From Trichoplax sp. H2 (lineage: Eukaryota; Placozoa; Uniplacotomia; Trichoplacea), in the NCBI GenBank assembly GCA_003344405.1, contig NOWV01000356.1:1-39883 (forward strand): 39,883 nucleotides of DNA, in the 5' to 3' direction. Position numbers and translations under genes: made by a program. Below, in pieces: positions 1-12,070 of this stretch (positions within the stretch are counted from its first letter, which is position 1; each line of letters opens with the position of its first letter). The notes beneath the pieces were generated by a model. That model worked only from the letters and a program-made list of their open reading frames with translations. It did no database searches and was not told the origin of the DNA.

Positions 1-111
1 AAAGTTTTACTCCAGTACTGTAAAAAGAAAATAAATAGATTCCGTCTTGACCGTGCGGCATTCGTTGGTTATGAAGTTACACTACAGCGTAATTATACTG
101 CAGTTGGCATA

Positions 112-560
112 CAGTACTATACAGTATACAGTACTAAAGTTTTATACACGACTGTACAGTGTACAGTACAGTACAGTACAGTACAGTGTACGGTACAATA
201 GTACCGTACTGTACAGTACAGTACTCTGTACGAGTATAGTGTAGTGTACTGTACTGTACTGTACCGTACAGTACAATCCGCACTGTACAGTACAGTGTAC
301 AGTACAGTACTAACAGTAGTAGCGCTAGCCTGTACTGTACACTGTACTGTACAGTAGTAACGCAAGCCTGTACAAGTGCACAGTATAGTACTGTACACTG
401 TACAGTACTGTTACAAAAAGCTCTGACTTTCAATTGCTTGTGCTCTACATACAGTAGATCTGTAACCATAAGAGTCATTAAAATATATATACGAGTATAT
501 ACAGTACAGTACAGTATACAGTACAGTATAAAAATATAAATATAAAAACACATACTGTAC
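112..560. repeat. TACWG pentamer array cluster A
   Basis: Dense runs of TACTG and TACAG units fill 112-413, with a second block at about 497-560. The two pentamers are reverse complements of each other in tandem, so every switch makes a palindrome such as CTGTACAG or CAGTACTG. The cluster ends about 45 bp before the LUC7-like start codon. It gives rise to several long open frames on both strands made almost only of Tyr, Cys, Thr, Val, Gln and Ser; these are repeat artefacts, not genes. What lies to the left, outside the window, is unknown. Confidence 0.95.
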
Positions 561-603
561 ACGTAGATAACATAAACTGTAATCAAAGGACCAGTAAAGC
601 ATC

Positions 604-3600
604 ATGTCAGCGCATGAACATGTTCGGAAGCTGCTAGATCAACTAATGGGTACTAGTAGAGATGGTTAGTGTTAATGATTAAACTTTATACTGATTTGGA
701 ACATAGTTTGTTAATTAATTTTCGTTTTTGGTATCATGAGTCCTCTACGATCGCTTTTACCTGGTGCAAAGCATGGAACTATTCCAAAGGAGACTGCTCA
801 GTAGTTAGTCTGACAAAGTAGATCGATGTATCATCCATCATAAGAAGTGCAGTTAACTTGATACTCATTTTTATAGGTTTTATTAGTAATAAGTATAGTA
901 GATCTTTCATAATTCATTAAATATACGAGTATTCACAGGTATGATTTTTTAAGATAGCTATCCAATTCTGATTGTATGTACGTATATGTACATGTTATAC
1001 TCGTATATGGTTATGCACATACTGGATGTACCTGGGATTGTACGGTCCTTTACTGTATGTGAAATCTAGAGTTATATACAGAGATAGTTAATTCTAGTAC
1101 GTAAGGTTAAAGCATGATGATTGTACGAGTATTGTACAGAAGATATCGTGGAAATTTATGAAACATCTCTAATTAATTATTGCACAGTTCTGATGATTGC
1201 AACGGATTTTCAGGTTATTTTTTTGTACTATTAATTTAAAGATTACTTTATAAGCAGGTAATCCATGCAGCGGATTCGAAAATTAATTATCGATAAATCT
1301 TAAATCTTAAAATCTTTTCATATCAACATTACTAATAGTACGGTACTACCGCATTGCTCACAGTCATCTTAAGCTAAAATTTTAATCAAATTATGAACGT
1401 TTTGAGTTATGCAATTTACGTTGAAGCCTGTAATGCAAGCAAATTATAACGATTTCGCGATCTGTGTATTAATCTATTGTTAACGAAAATAATTTTTATA
1501 ACTTTGGTGTTATATACTGTTGCTGCTACACCGTACATGTTAGTAACATTGCAGTTTTTATTTACGGTTTGTGCTTTTGGATACGAAGCTACTTGAGGAC
1601 AGAAGTTAATTTGTGTACTCCGTATTTCTTTAGGTGAGAATAAAGAGACGTTAACCTTTACTGACTCAAGAGTGTGCAGAGCTTTTTTGACTGGCTTGTG
1701 TCCTCATGACTTGTTTACAAATACGGTATCATATTATCTCTACCTCAATAAGCTGATACTCAATGATTGTTGAATATATATTACTGTAAACCGTTAATTA
1801 TGGGTCAAACCATACAAATATTCACTTGCATTAATATTTGTTTTATGAATAGAAAATGGATATTGGAGAGTGTTCGAAAGTTCACAGCTTGGCTTTGAGA
1901 GCAGATTACGAGAAAGCGGCTGTCTCAGGAAATTATGAATTCGAAGTTGATGTAATTCAGATAATTAATTTGATAAGTCTAGTTTCAGTTGCAATCGCGA
2001 TCTTAGATGCTATAACTACTGTAATACATAACAGCCAATTTACTGTTTACATAGTACTTTACTGTCGAAGTTTGTAGTATTACATATCTGCAGTGAATGA
2101 TATAATATTTTTAAGACGATCTCTGAATGATGACTAGAATTTCTTAATTATCCATACTCACTAATACTACTTATTGGCATCTTAGTAGTATTCTTTGTCT
2201 TGAAGCACTTATTGCCGTACTAGTATTATGGATTTCCTAAAGTAATTCCGGAAAAATGCAATGAGTTTCTAAGTTTTAACAATCACAGCTTAAAAACTTA
2301 AGTATATTTACTAATATACCATAGAGTCTGATGATGTAAACGAGTAAATCGTATTTTAAAACGATTACTTTAAACCGCTCTACCACAAGACTACTGTATC
2401 CGCTTGTTGTACAGAAGCTGTTCGCAAGATTACTCTACAGATTACACAACAGACGCGTGAAATCTCATAATTACTCTTACAGTATCAGACGATGCAATTT
2501 TTTTAAACTGTAAATAATGGGTAATGGTAAATTACGTATGTTTCGTAGATGCATTTTTGTATAAAGCTGCCACATTTATTTCTTAAGTACTGTAATTTAA
2601 TTTCAGTTGCAGTCCTACGAATTTGAATGACTTTGGGGGCAATTTACTTAAGATTTACGTCGTGATCTCGCTTATTAATTTAAGTTGATGAATGCGGATT
2701 AACCGCAGTCGTAAATTATCGCTGCGCATCTATCTATGCTTTTTATTTCGCCTCCTTTCACAAATGCAGCTTTTTATAGGGATTATACTGTCGTGATATA
2801 GTAGGTAATTATGTGGGTTTTATGTTTTATGCTCACTGCGTTATCTCGTTACTGCTGTACAGTGTACGCGTTGTAATAGGGCAAAGCGTGTATAGTGTAT
2901 CGTTTTTCTGAATACGTGCTTGTACACGGAATTAAAAGGTCTTAAATTTCGATTTTTACTGTATAGGTGAGAGATTCTGGCAGGGTGTCGTAATGGCATA
3001 GTGACACTAGATTGTCCTGATAACCTAGTTGTAATTTAACATAAATTTGTTTAAATTATATTTTAAGTCCTGCATTAATTTACTGCTAAAGTAAACTAAA
3101 TTCGAATCTCTGAAGTAGGATAAATTTTCAAATTTAGTTTATGTTCTACTATGTAAGTCTTACTTTTATTTGCCCTTTTATTTTACGTAAATTTCTCCTC
3201 ACGATTTACTAAGTATCCCGCTAATTAGAGACTGTCAAAATACGCTATACTTTGCTACGATGGTATGCTAAAAGTAATGTTTATTAATTCTGCAGAATAG
3301 GACGTTACTGGTTGAATGCAGTTTTATAGTAACAATTGAGTGTAACGATCGATGTCGTGATACAAGAAGATAATGTAAATTATCTGACTGAATTATCGTT
3401 AACCATGTCAAACTACTTTGTAGCTTGCTATTAACTAGAAGTAATCTACGGAAACTAGTTTCTGTACTAATGTTTTAGGTATATCTGTATTCTACTTTTT
3501 TGTGTCATAAATAACTATTGATCAGCTTTTCTTTAGCTAGCTAGAACTAAAACTGTTTTCTATTTTATGGGGGGGTAATTGCTTATTTTACAGAGATTGC

Positions 3601-5963
3601 CTTCAATTAATTAATGAGTACAGTAAACATTTTCAATGACAGGAGGAGGAATAACACGTCAGTATCACCTCTGAGATATGAGAATGTACTGATCTACTAT
3701 ACTGTACAATATATAATAATCGATTTGACAATAATATTAATGCTGTACTGACTTTTGCAATGGCCAAAATAATATTATTCCGATCAAAGATTAATTACTA
3801 TATTTTATTCAAAGAACATGATTGTATCATCGAAATTAGTATAAGCTGTCTGTTACTAGTTCGTTTTCGTCACCCTGAGACATTTTAGAAGTGATTATAG
3901 CATCGAAAGCCCACCTAGCACCTGCAGCAGCGTAAAAAATGTGCACATTTTATTTGTAGTGTAAATATATCGCCTTATTTACTGCCCTTAAGTACACCTA
4001 ATATATTATTTATTCTGTTTAAATAGGCGTTGGAACAATTATTGTATTTTATCAAGGATTGTGACAGAAAGATTCAAATAGCTAAAAGGCGCCTAGCCGA
4101 AACACAGACCGATCTGGCTAGTAATGTCAAGGTAAGAAGCCGGAAATTTATATGATTCTGCACAGTAAGCAGTAAAGTCATCCGGAAATAGTAAGTATTA
4201 CCTAGACTAATTACAGAGCGAGTCTAGTCTATAGATCTGCTATAAATTTAATCAAGCGCTAGAATTATCTCATAGAATTAAACTTGAAATTCCGCAATCG
4301 CTACGCAAATTTTATATCAGGAATGCAAATTAACCGTACGATTGATTCCTAAGTGTCATGCTGTATCATATTATTTTTATGGCCTTAACGTCTCTCTTAT
4401 ATGTATGAAGCCGCAGTCGTTAATAAAACTTGAAGGCGAAATAAATGAAAAATTGAAAACAGTGGAATCATTGGGTAAAGGGAACTTTAAAAATCAGATA
4501 TCTTATGAAATCTTTGTAACGAATATTTGTCTTAATTAAGGGGCCGAAGGAAAGATAGAAGAATCTATGGCCGTACTTGCAGAAATTGAAATTATTAAGC
4601 AGGATGCCAGAAAAGAAGAGGTGATACAAATACTACATTACATTACCAGCAGTATTTGTGGCATTCGCAAAATTTAATTGCAAGATTTCATCTGCAAGCC
4701 TTGAAAGGTCTTTTGAATATACCATGCTTATAAGATACTCTGCTACATAGGAAGCCTGGTTATCAACCTTACCGTCATCAGCTATGCAGCAACAAAAGTT
4801 GCGAGTTTGTGAAGTGTGTGCTGCATATTTAGGATTGTATGATAATGACCAAAGGTACAATTACCCTCTGTGAACAACTTCACTTAGTGAATTTATTGAG
4901 AATCATATTCTTGCAATATCTGTAATTCATATGAAATTTTATCTTGGCAATAGACTAGCTGATCACTTTGGAGGCAAGCTACATATGGGTTTCATAAGAG
5001 TTCGTCAACGGTTAAAAGAATTACAGGTTAATAAATTAACATGAAATTTCAGTCCTAGATTTATCTGTACCTTTAGCGATTGTTATCATGTCTATATTGG
5101 ATCCTAGTTTGAACTTGTTTAAAATGCTTGATGAGTTCTGAGATACAAAGTGGAAAACATTATTATTGTTTTATGCTAATTGGAATTAAAAGTAGCAAAA
5201 TTAATTTAATGGTAAAGGTATAACGTACTTACTGTCGAGCACCCATATTATGTCATTACGAGTTATAAAGATGGTATTACGTTGTAGAATAAGACGCATA
5301 ACATTGTTCTGTATATCACATACTGATCGTTGTAGTAATTAAAGTAAAGCGATTGTGGGAGTCATTATCTTATTGCAATTAGCAGTTGTAGGATCAAAAT
5401 GAAATCGTAATATCGTGGTGATATGTTTATGCTTTGTAATCGATTTCTAGGAAATAGTAGGAAACAAAGATGCTAACCGTGATAAACAGCGTCGACATCG
5501 TAATATGAGAATAGATAACATTAGGACTGAGACAGATGATCGAAAAAATTATCGGTAGCACTAGGAATAGCTTATTTATTAGTCTCAGTAGATATATTTT
5601 AGAAGTAAATGTATAATGAGCGATTAAATTTGAGATAGCAGTAACATTTTGATTAATTATTACTGTATCTCATCCTTGTAGCCGCTACCAAAATCGCGAC
5701 GATGCGCTCGACCGAGACAGTAGAAGGTAACTTTATAAAGACATTGTTAAAAGTTTTAATACCGTTAGTTAATATACTGTAGCATGATCTAATTATGATT
5801 TACGTCCGTTAGACGCCGATCGAGATCCAGAAGTTCCGGTGAATTCCGTACTTATCACAGTTCCAGGGATAAAAAACACTCTTCTCATAATAAGGACAAA
5901 CAACGATCTCGTAAAAGAACTAGATCCAGATCTAGAAGCTATGACAGACATAGACATTATTAA
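604..5963 (+). CDS. LUC7L: LUC7-like U1 snRNP-associated splicing factor
   Basis: A Luc7-family protein; members bind U1 snRNP and help choose 5' splice sites in the nucleus. Exons: 604-664, 1634-1725, 1853-1951, 4027-4131, 4417-4474, 4541-4620, 4751-4854, 4954-5026, 5451-5554, 5682-5726, 5813-5963, giving 323 residues with all junctions in phase. The protein opens MSAHEHVRKLLDQLMGT, the Luc7 signature. A CCCH finger uses Cys35, Cys43, Cys58 and His62. A second C2H2-type finger uses Cys185, Cys188, His204 and His210 (CEVCAAYLGL motif, then ADHFGGKLH). A charged helical linker lies between them. The tail from about residue 225 is rich in Arg, Asp and Ser and ends in an RS-like stretch, as in LUC7L and LUC7L2. 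The start sits directly downstream of a TACWG array. I cannot say whether it is closer to LUC7L or LUC7L2. Confidence 0.95.
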
Positions 5964-7449
5964 GATCACTTGAGATACGAAAATCGTAAGTTATCTACGG
6001 AATGATTTGTTGTTGTTGTCGATCTGTAGAGCTACTATGTTTATAATACCTTCATACCCTTTTTCAGAATAGCATATTTAAAATACCCGATGGCATACCT
6101 TAGCTTCAGTTTATTGAAACTTTCTACCATTTTATTTGTAAAATTTACTGGTACAACGCAGGCAACTATGCATTTTTACTTTTATATACTAATTTATTTG
6201 TAACAAATTTTAGCATATTATGCTGAAAGTGTCCAAAATATCGATAGTAAGTAAATTAGCATACTACGAAGCAATATCACTACTATACGATATTTGTAAG
6301 GTATCCTGTATTCTATGCAAATAAAAATTGATGAATTTACTTTGATATATAAGCTTACGTTATTATTTTAAACTACTGAAGGTTACTCACCGATATTAGC
6401 TACCGCGAATGCCATAGTAGTTCTAAGTGCAAAGCAGATGAAGTACTTTATTAGTGTCATCGTAGCCGAATCGTTCTAAAGAATGGGCTCGCTTTGTACG
6501 AACGCGTACATGAGAATTAAACGATCTTTACACGCTATACTTTATTCGATCAAATTTGTGATTACAGTACGCGATATTTTAATCGATCTTCGGTCGATTA
6601 CCTTCTTATTAAGTACTGTTATGATTTAAGATTAGCATGACTTCATATAAATGTCGTTAATAATACTGCGTGCATAAAGTAACAACCAGGTGAACTCACA
6701 TAGCATTCATAAGTCATACATTTTAAGAAATCTATTTCATTCGATGATGAGCAATACTGTACTATATATTACCTTAATTATGTCGTTTGTTAGATCTGTT
6801 GGGTAACTCTTAGGGTTTTATTGCTATTGATCGTGAAATCCTGAACTTACTACTCCAATATACTGTATATACGCGTACGTACGGTACAATATATGAAGCT
6901 GCATAGAAGTTAGACGAACCTAACTTATGTAATAAAGTGAAGTTTACAAGAAACTGTGGTTCTTGATTTATTGCTTGAAGATCACTTTATCACAGAAGCA
7001 GATAAGTTGAAGAAAGGAGACCGCTGGTACGTCCTGACGGATTTACGTAATTTTAATTAATAATTTGCAATAAAATAAATTGTCATGACTTTTTAACACG
7101 CATGTTGCAATCCTTGGTGTAACACTTGATTAAAATTTATCGTTAAATCGATTCTTCTGGAAAGCGTTACAGCAATAGTGTAAGACAGATACTGAGGAAA
7201 ATGAATATTGGAAAAATAATCTACAAATCATAATCATGCCCTTAGTTTTCTCCGGTTTGCAAAAGTTTAGTGTTAAGTCTATATGCTATAATAGGTGGCT
7301 CACTACCCAGAGCTTCAATCAGTAAGTAATACTTTGGTAACATACTTTATATGTGATAAAATGATCAGATGCAGTATAAATAAACATCTTAAGTTGCTAA
7401 TAGTGAATTTAGTTATAATATTATTAGCATCATAATATCGATACTTTGA
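5964..7449. other. Convergent intergenic gap with two unexplained open stretches
   Basis: This lies between the 3' ends of the LUC7-like gene and Chibby. An AATAAA at about 6320 could serve the LUC7-like transcript. Most of it looks non-coding. Two plus-strand stretches do look protein-like. One follows an AG at about 6946 and reads VVLDLLLEDHFITEADKLKK, then GDRWYVLTDL, before a stop at about 7060. The other follows an AG near 7182 and stays open for about 44 codons, reading EENEYWKNNLQIIIMPLVF early on, to a stop at about 7320. Neither matches a family I know, and I found no start codon or complete gene model joining them. TACWG motifs are sparse here. Confidence 0.4.
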
Positions 7450-8581
7450 TTATTTATCGCATGATTGTTTGTGTTTTCTCTGATATTCGAGTTCGTTATC
7501 CTTCAGTACGTAGTCCGCATTACTGACAGCAAGCTAAAAGTAGATCCAGATGTAAAATATTACATTTTTTAGTAGGTAAACTAGCGAGAATTAATAGCAT
7601 TTTAAAGGACTTCTTGTAACAGGTTGAGTAATTAGATATCATTACAGTACTGATACATGATACTACTGCAATTATCAGCTACGAAGGATACGATAGGAGA
7701 ATGCACATTTGTAGTATCATGTGCGGGTGAAGGCAAAATCTTACCATATCTAATAAAACGTTAATTTTGTATTTCAGTAAATTGTTTTCTTCGGCTAGCT
7801 GAATGTTATGCTTTTTTATTCTCGTAATTTCTTTCAATGTATTTCCGGAACTTCCCCCTACCTCTACAAAAATAATAATATACGTGTATATACGCACATA
7901 TATATATACCCGTATATTAGTCATGCACTTAATCGTTTCACTTTTTTAAAATTGATACAGTTAAAACATCTTTAATAAAACAACTTAACAGTTTTCTAAT
8001 GTATAAAATTACTTTGGTAAGAGTCTTCAAGTCTTTCCTACAAGTCATGTACGAAGTGTACTAGTGGATACAGAACTACTGTAAGAATGATTCTATTTAC
8101 TTTTATGATAATATCATGATCTTAATATCTGCTAGGTAATTTACCAACAGTAGGAAATCAAACAATGATTTCTCTTTAAGTAATTTATGAGAAACTGATG
8201 CGGGAGATTTCTAGTGAAGCGCGTAAAGATATCAAATTTAATACGACGTCTTTCTAACGCATTAGTAGTACCGCGTTTAAAATAACTATCATTACACTAA
8301 TAATAACCCTATTCTAAATACTAAAAGCTAATATGCTGAATAATTACTTTTAAGATTTCAACCTACTGCAATTACTTCTTTGCAATCTTGCACAAACCTG
8401 ATGTCCACAAACCGTCCTCATAACACAAGACGTTGTGGCCTAATTTCACTTTTATTGCGCTATTTTCTAAGCTAACAGGGTCTAAGTTATTAGGCTGGGG
8501 AGTGGCTACGTTCTGTTGTCCTTGTCGAGGCTTTTTTTGAGATATTAAGCCACCAAGTCCATTCCTGCTGAACAGGGGCAT
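7450..8581 (-). CDS. CBY1: Chibby homologue (beta-catenin antagonist, ciliary base protein)
   Basis: Chibby is a small coiled-coil protein that binds beta-catenin in vertebrates and sits at the ciliary transition zone or distal appendages. Three exons on the minus strand, 8581-8398, 7863-7745 and 7533-7450, give 128 residues (human is 126). The N-terminus MPLFSRNGLGG resembles the human MPFFGNTF start. The middle has the conserved block with LCYEDGLWTS, matching the human LKFENGQWIAE region. Exon 2 carries the leucine-zipper core, with IQLAEENNLLKYKINVLLDM aligning to human QQLEEENNLLRLKVDILLDM. The last exon is charged and ends KHKQSCDK, like the basic human tail. It is head-to-head with BBOF1 across 838 bp. 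Confidence 0.93.
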
Positions 8582-8629
8582 ATCGCGAAGGGAATCTCCT
8601 CAGATAAACTCAAAATTACTTATGAATCA

Positions 8630-9235
8630 TATACTGTACTGTACAGTATTATAATATTATAATATTGTATAATTATACACTTTGTACTTTATTGTACTGT
8701 ACTGTACAGTACAGTACAGTACAGTACACCGTAAAACTAAATGCAATACTGTACGATAACGTAAGCTGCGCAGTACTCCACACTATACAGTACCGCATTA
8801 TCGAAAGACATGCATGCGGTGCAGGTGTGGAAACCAACCGCAAGAATTCATAGTTATTTCGAAGATTCTTGCACTGTAGATAAACCATAGGTTTCTTCCT
8901 CCTGTTTGAACATAGTACTAGACAATGAAATCGATAATTTGCGACGACGGTTTCCGTTTGTACTACTAATTGTACTGTAGAAGCCTGTGCATTAGGCCCG
9001 TCCCTATTACTGTACTGTACATCAAGGGCTGTAATTCAGTAATTGTATACTGTACGCCCTACTGTACAACTATATACTGTACAGTACTGCACTTTTTTAT
9101 TCATTTTGTCGTAAAATATAGCATTGCCATGACAACGGAAAATATACAATGTATTATAATATGACGCCAATCACTAATGTACAATACAGTACAGCAGTGT
9201 TTTTGCTATAAATCTGGTCCGGCTACTGTACAGCC
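8630..9235. repeat. TACWG pentamer array cluster B in the CBY1/BBOF1 divergent promoter
   Basis: The longest run is at 8694-8728, where TACTG units switch to five TACAG units and form one long palindrome around TGTACA. Shorter runs occur at 8633-8650, 8965-9030, 9060-9090, 9180-9197 and about 9225. The whole cluster fits inside the gap between the two divergent start codons. A short ATAATATT repeat lies at 8647-8665. Confidence 0.93.
9123..9136. promoter_or_regulatory. X-box (RFX binding site) between two ciliary genes
   Basis: The sequence ATTGCC-AT-GACAAC fits the X-box consensus RYYRCC N1-3 RRNRAC at every fixed position. RFX factors use this site to drive ciliary genes in animals. It lies about 284 bp upstream of the BBOF1 start and about 540 bp from the Chibby start, within their shared divergent promoter. 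Binding is inferred, not shown. Confidence 0.7.
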
Positions 9236-9419
9236 TCAAGCTAAACACTTTTATGTTGTTATTCTCACTCATTAGTACACGTAAATGATAAATTGCATGA
9301 TAAAGTTTTATATTTATTTATCGAACTTATAAAATTTGTACCAGGAACGATTGCATATGCGATAATGAAACAAATTAATCAATTTAGATCTGAAAATTAA
9401 ATATATTCACATTCAAGAT

Positions 9420-12070
9420 ATGCCTCCTAAGAAAAGAAGAACGAAAAAGAAGGATGTCAAAAAAGGGCATGCTAAGAAGACACTTAAAAAGTTGATAGGA
9501 ATCGACAATGAAACGTTCACGGAACTATCAAAAGAGTACTTCCTAATTCAAGTACGGGATCTTGAAGCACGCTTAATGCGATATCAAAATAAGTGCGATG
9601 AGCTTGAAATTTCTAACAAGAAGTACGAAAGTGAAAGAGAGCAGTTACACCATGAAAATTCAGAGATAACGGCGTTTTTACGCCGACAACTCGATCACAA
9701 GGTAGAAGAAATCGCAGACCTTCAGGATAGACTTTTAGGTTTACAGCAAACAAGAGAAGCAGAGAAAGAGACATACGAAACTCAGATTACAGCTCTCAGA
9801 CAAGAAATTGTCGAAACAAAGGAACAACTAACTTCAGAAAATATGATTTTGAGCGGAAAGTTGGCTTCGCTAGAGGAATTTAAGCAGCAAAAAGAAGAAC
9901 TATTAGAGAAGTTTGCAGAAATGGAGATTAAGCTACAACAACAACAAGTTGAGCACAAGGATGCAATATATAACTTAGAAAAAAAGGCAGTTGTGGATAA
10001 AGACAGGTAAAAGATCTATTACCCAATATGATACTAGTGATATAATATTTGATAAACTGAATAACCTTGTTAGACAATTACTGAGTTTGATATTTAAATT
10101 TCTATCATACGAAATTAGACTCAAGAGAGAAATGGTTCAACGAGTAAATACTGTTGCAGCCGAATTTCGCAAAGTCTCCAACAAACAGATGGCGGATACT
10201 ACTAAGAGGACTATTCGAGAAAATGTATCTATTAATGCTCAGCTTGGAAAAATGTCTGATAAAACTATGGAATTAATCCAGGAAAATGATATGTTGCGAA
10301 TTAAAGAGAAAAAGCATCATCAACAAATTGAGCTCTTGGAAGGAAACGAAAAGGAATTAGCGAGAAAGAATATTAGTAATCAAAAGGTTATTTATATAGT
10401 TACCTTATTAGGTATTTCTATATTTTCGAGAGCTAATATCGCTATGGATAGGAGGATCCAAAAATTCTGACTAATTCACACTTAGAAATTAAGATTTTAA
10501 CTCGCCTATCCATCAGTATAATTCTAGTCATTGATAGCTATCAACTCAATTACCGATCTAGGTCATTCGCATGTTGGCTGAGAAAGCAAAAAGTCAAGAT
10601 GTACTTATAGCAGAATATGAAGCGAGAGAACAAACATTTGAAGAGCAAGGAAAAAAAATTAATGACTTACAGAAAGCCTTACAGGAGTACCAGGCAAAGT
10701 TCGATGTAAGGGATTTGATTGTAAATTGTGAATATCGCATACCTTATAAGGATTAATTTATGATTAAAAGGGCGTAGTAAAAGATCAGCGTTTGCAGCGC
10801 CAGCATTTTCGTATATTCTAAGACAAATATTAACAATGGAGAATTTTTACTAGAAAATCTATCTTATTATTGCTTCTAGGAGAATCGTCATGAAGCTGTA
10901 GAAGCTGAAAGAAATAGTAGCCAAATGCGAAAAACTATTGAGGATCTCAAAAGAGATAAACAAAGACTAATCAACATAATCAATGAAGCTACAAAATCCC
11001 TTAAGTCATCATTATCTGTACGACAGCTAATAATTAGCTTTATTGTTGTATCTAGCTTATTCAAAAAGTATATGATACTATTATTAAAACCTTTAATTGT
11101 TGCATGCGATAGGGAAGCCTACTAAACAGTGTAGATATGAAGACGGAGAAGCAGACTTCTTCTCATCCATGGATAAACGATAATAGTCTTGTAGGGATTT
11201 TACTGAGATTATTAAATCACGCTGCTGAAGAAGGGGTTGGTTTACATCCGATAGAATTAGGTTCTACGACTGATTTTAATATTAGCAATCAATATGCCAA
11301 TATTCCTTCAAGCGAGGACAGGTAACTTAAGGGAATTTAAATATTTGCGACTGCATATGACTTACCATATTTACAAGATTAAAGATACAGAGCTTGTGCT
11401 GGTATCCTATTCACACCTACTTTCTAATTTTATCTTGTGTTATTATTAACAATTGATATTTTAGAAATATATTTGCCCTACCCTCGCCGGAAAAGAAAAT
11501 TAAAAGTACTAACCATTATCGAACTGGGGACTTGGGAATCGTGCCGCGCCCCAAATACAAGGCAAACATTAATGCCGAGGTCGCTAAGATAATTTTTAAT
11601 CGCGAAAAGTACTCACATGCACTAGAAAATGTAAGTTCTAAATTAGTATTGAGGAACGTACGGAGGCTATATTCAGTGATATTTCATTAGGGAAAAATTT
11701 GAAATAAGTCTTTTACATGCCATATTTAAACGTATTTTATAATATTTCTGTAGGATATGCTATAACTAAGATGAACTTTCACTGATACATTTAATTACAG
11801 CATCTAATATTGATATGATGTGATACTCAGTATTATACCGTATAAAATTACACATCCTTGAGTGGTAGCGTGTAGTAAATATTGTATGTTAATGAGTGGA
11901 TGCTACGTGATAATGGTAGATGTGATATTTCGTAGTAGAGTATTTAAAGAATTTTAAGAGTATTGCTGTAATTCTAATTTAAACATTTTCAGGTGGCACA
12001 TGACAGTAAACTACCGAAAATTAATAAATCTCCGAAGACCGCTCTTCAAATAAACTATTCGAGAACATAG
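9420..12070 (+). CDS. BBOF1: Basal body orientation factor 1 homologue
   Basis: BBOF1 (CCDC176) is a coiled-coil protein that maintains basal body alignment in multiciliated cells. Exons: 9420-10006, 10119-10386, 10562-10705, 10880-11017, 11143-11321, 11465-11630, 11993-12070, giving 519 residues against 529 in human. The N-terminus MPPKKRRTKKKDVKK is strongly basic. It is followed by long heptad-like coiled coil through exons 1 to 4, including TTKRTIRENVSINAQLGKMS, which I recall as a conserved block. The C-terminal part carries YRTGDLGIVPRP, also recalled from the vertebrate protein. The exon 5 acceptor was placed at 11143 because that alone keeps phase; an AG six bases upstream is the main alternative. 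The gene is divergent from Chibby and convergent with the EHBP1 homologue. Confidence 0.95.

Noticed and set aside
112-560. TACTGTA...TACAGTA resembles the bacterial LexA (SOS) operator
   Set aside because: The window is clearly eukaryotic with spliced genes; the similarity comes from a shared palindrome, and the spacing is a tandem 5-bp array rather than a single 20-bp operator.
112-560. CRISPR-like array
   Set aside because: The units are contiguous 5-mers without spacers of constant length, in an animal-type genome.
117-586. Several long open frames on both strands in the first 600 bp and in the other TACWG clusters (for example 21826-22266, 35947-36782)
   Set aside because: Their products are runs of Tyr, Cys, Thr, Val, Gln and Ser dictated by the 5-bp repeat, which lacks stops in several frames. 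There is no start context, splice structure or motif.
4633-4860. 75-codon minus-strand frame
   Set aside because: Antisense shadow of LUC7-like exon 7, which carries the second zinc finger on the plus strand.
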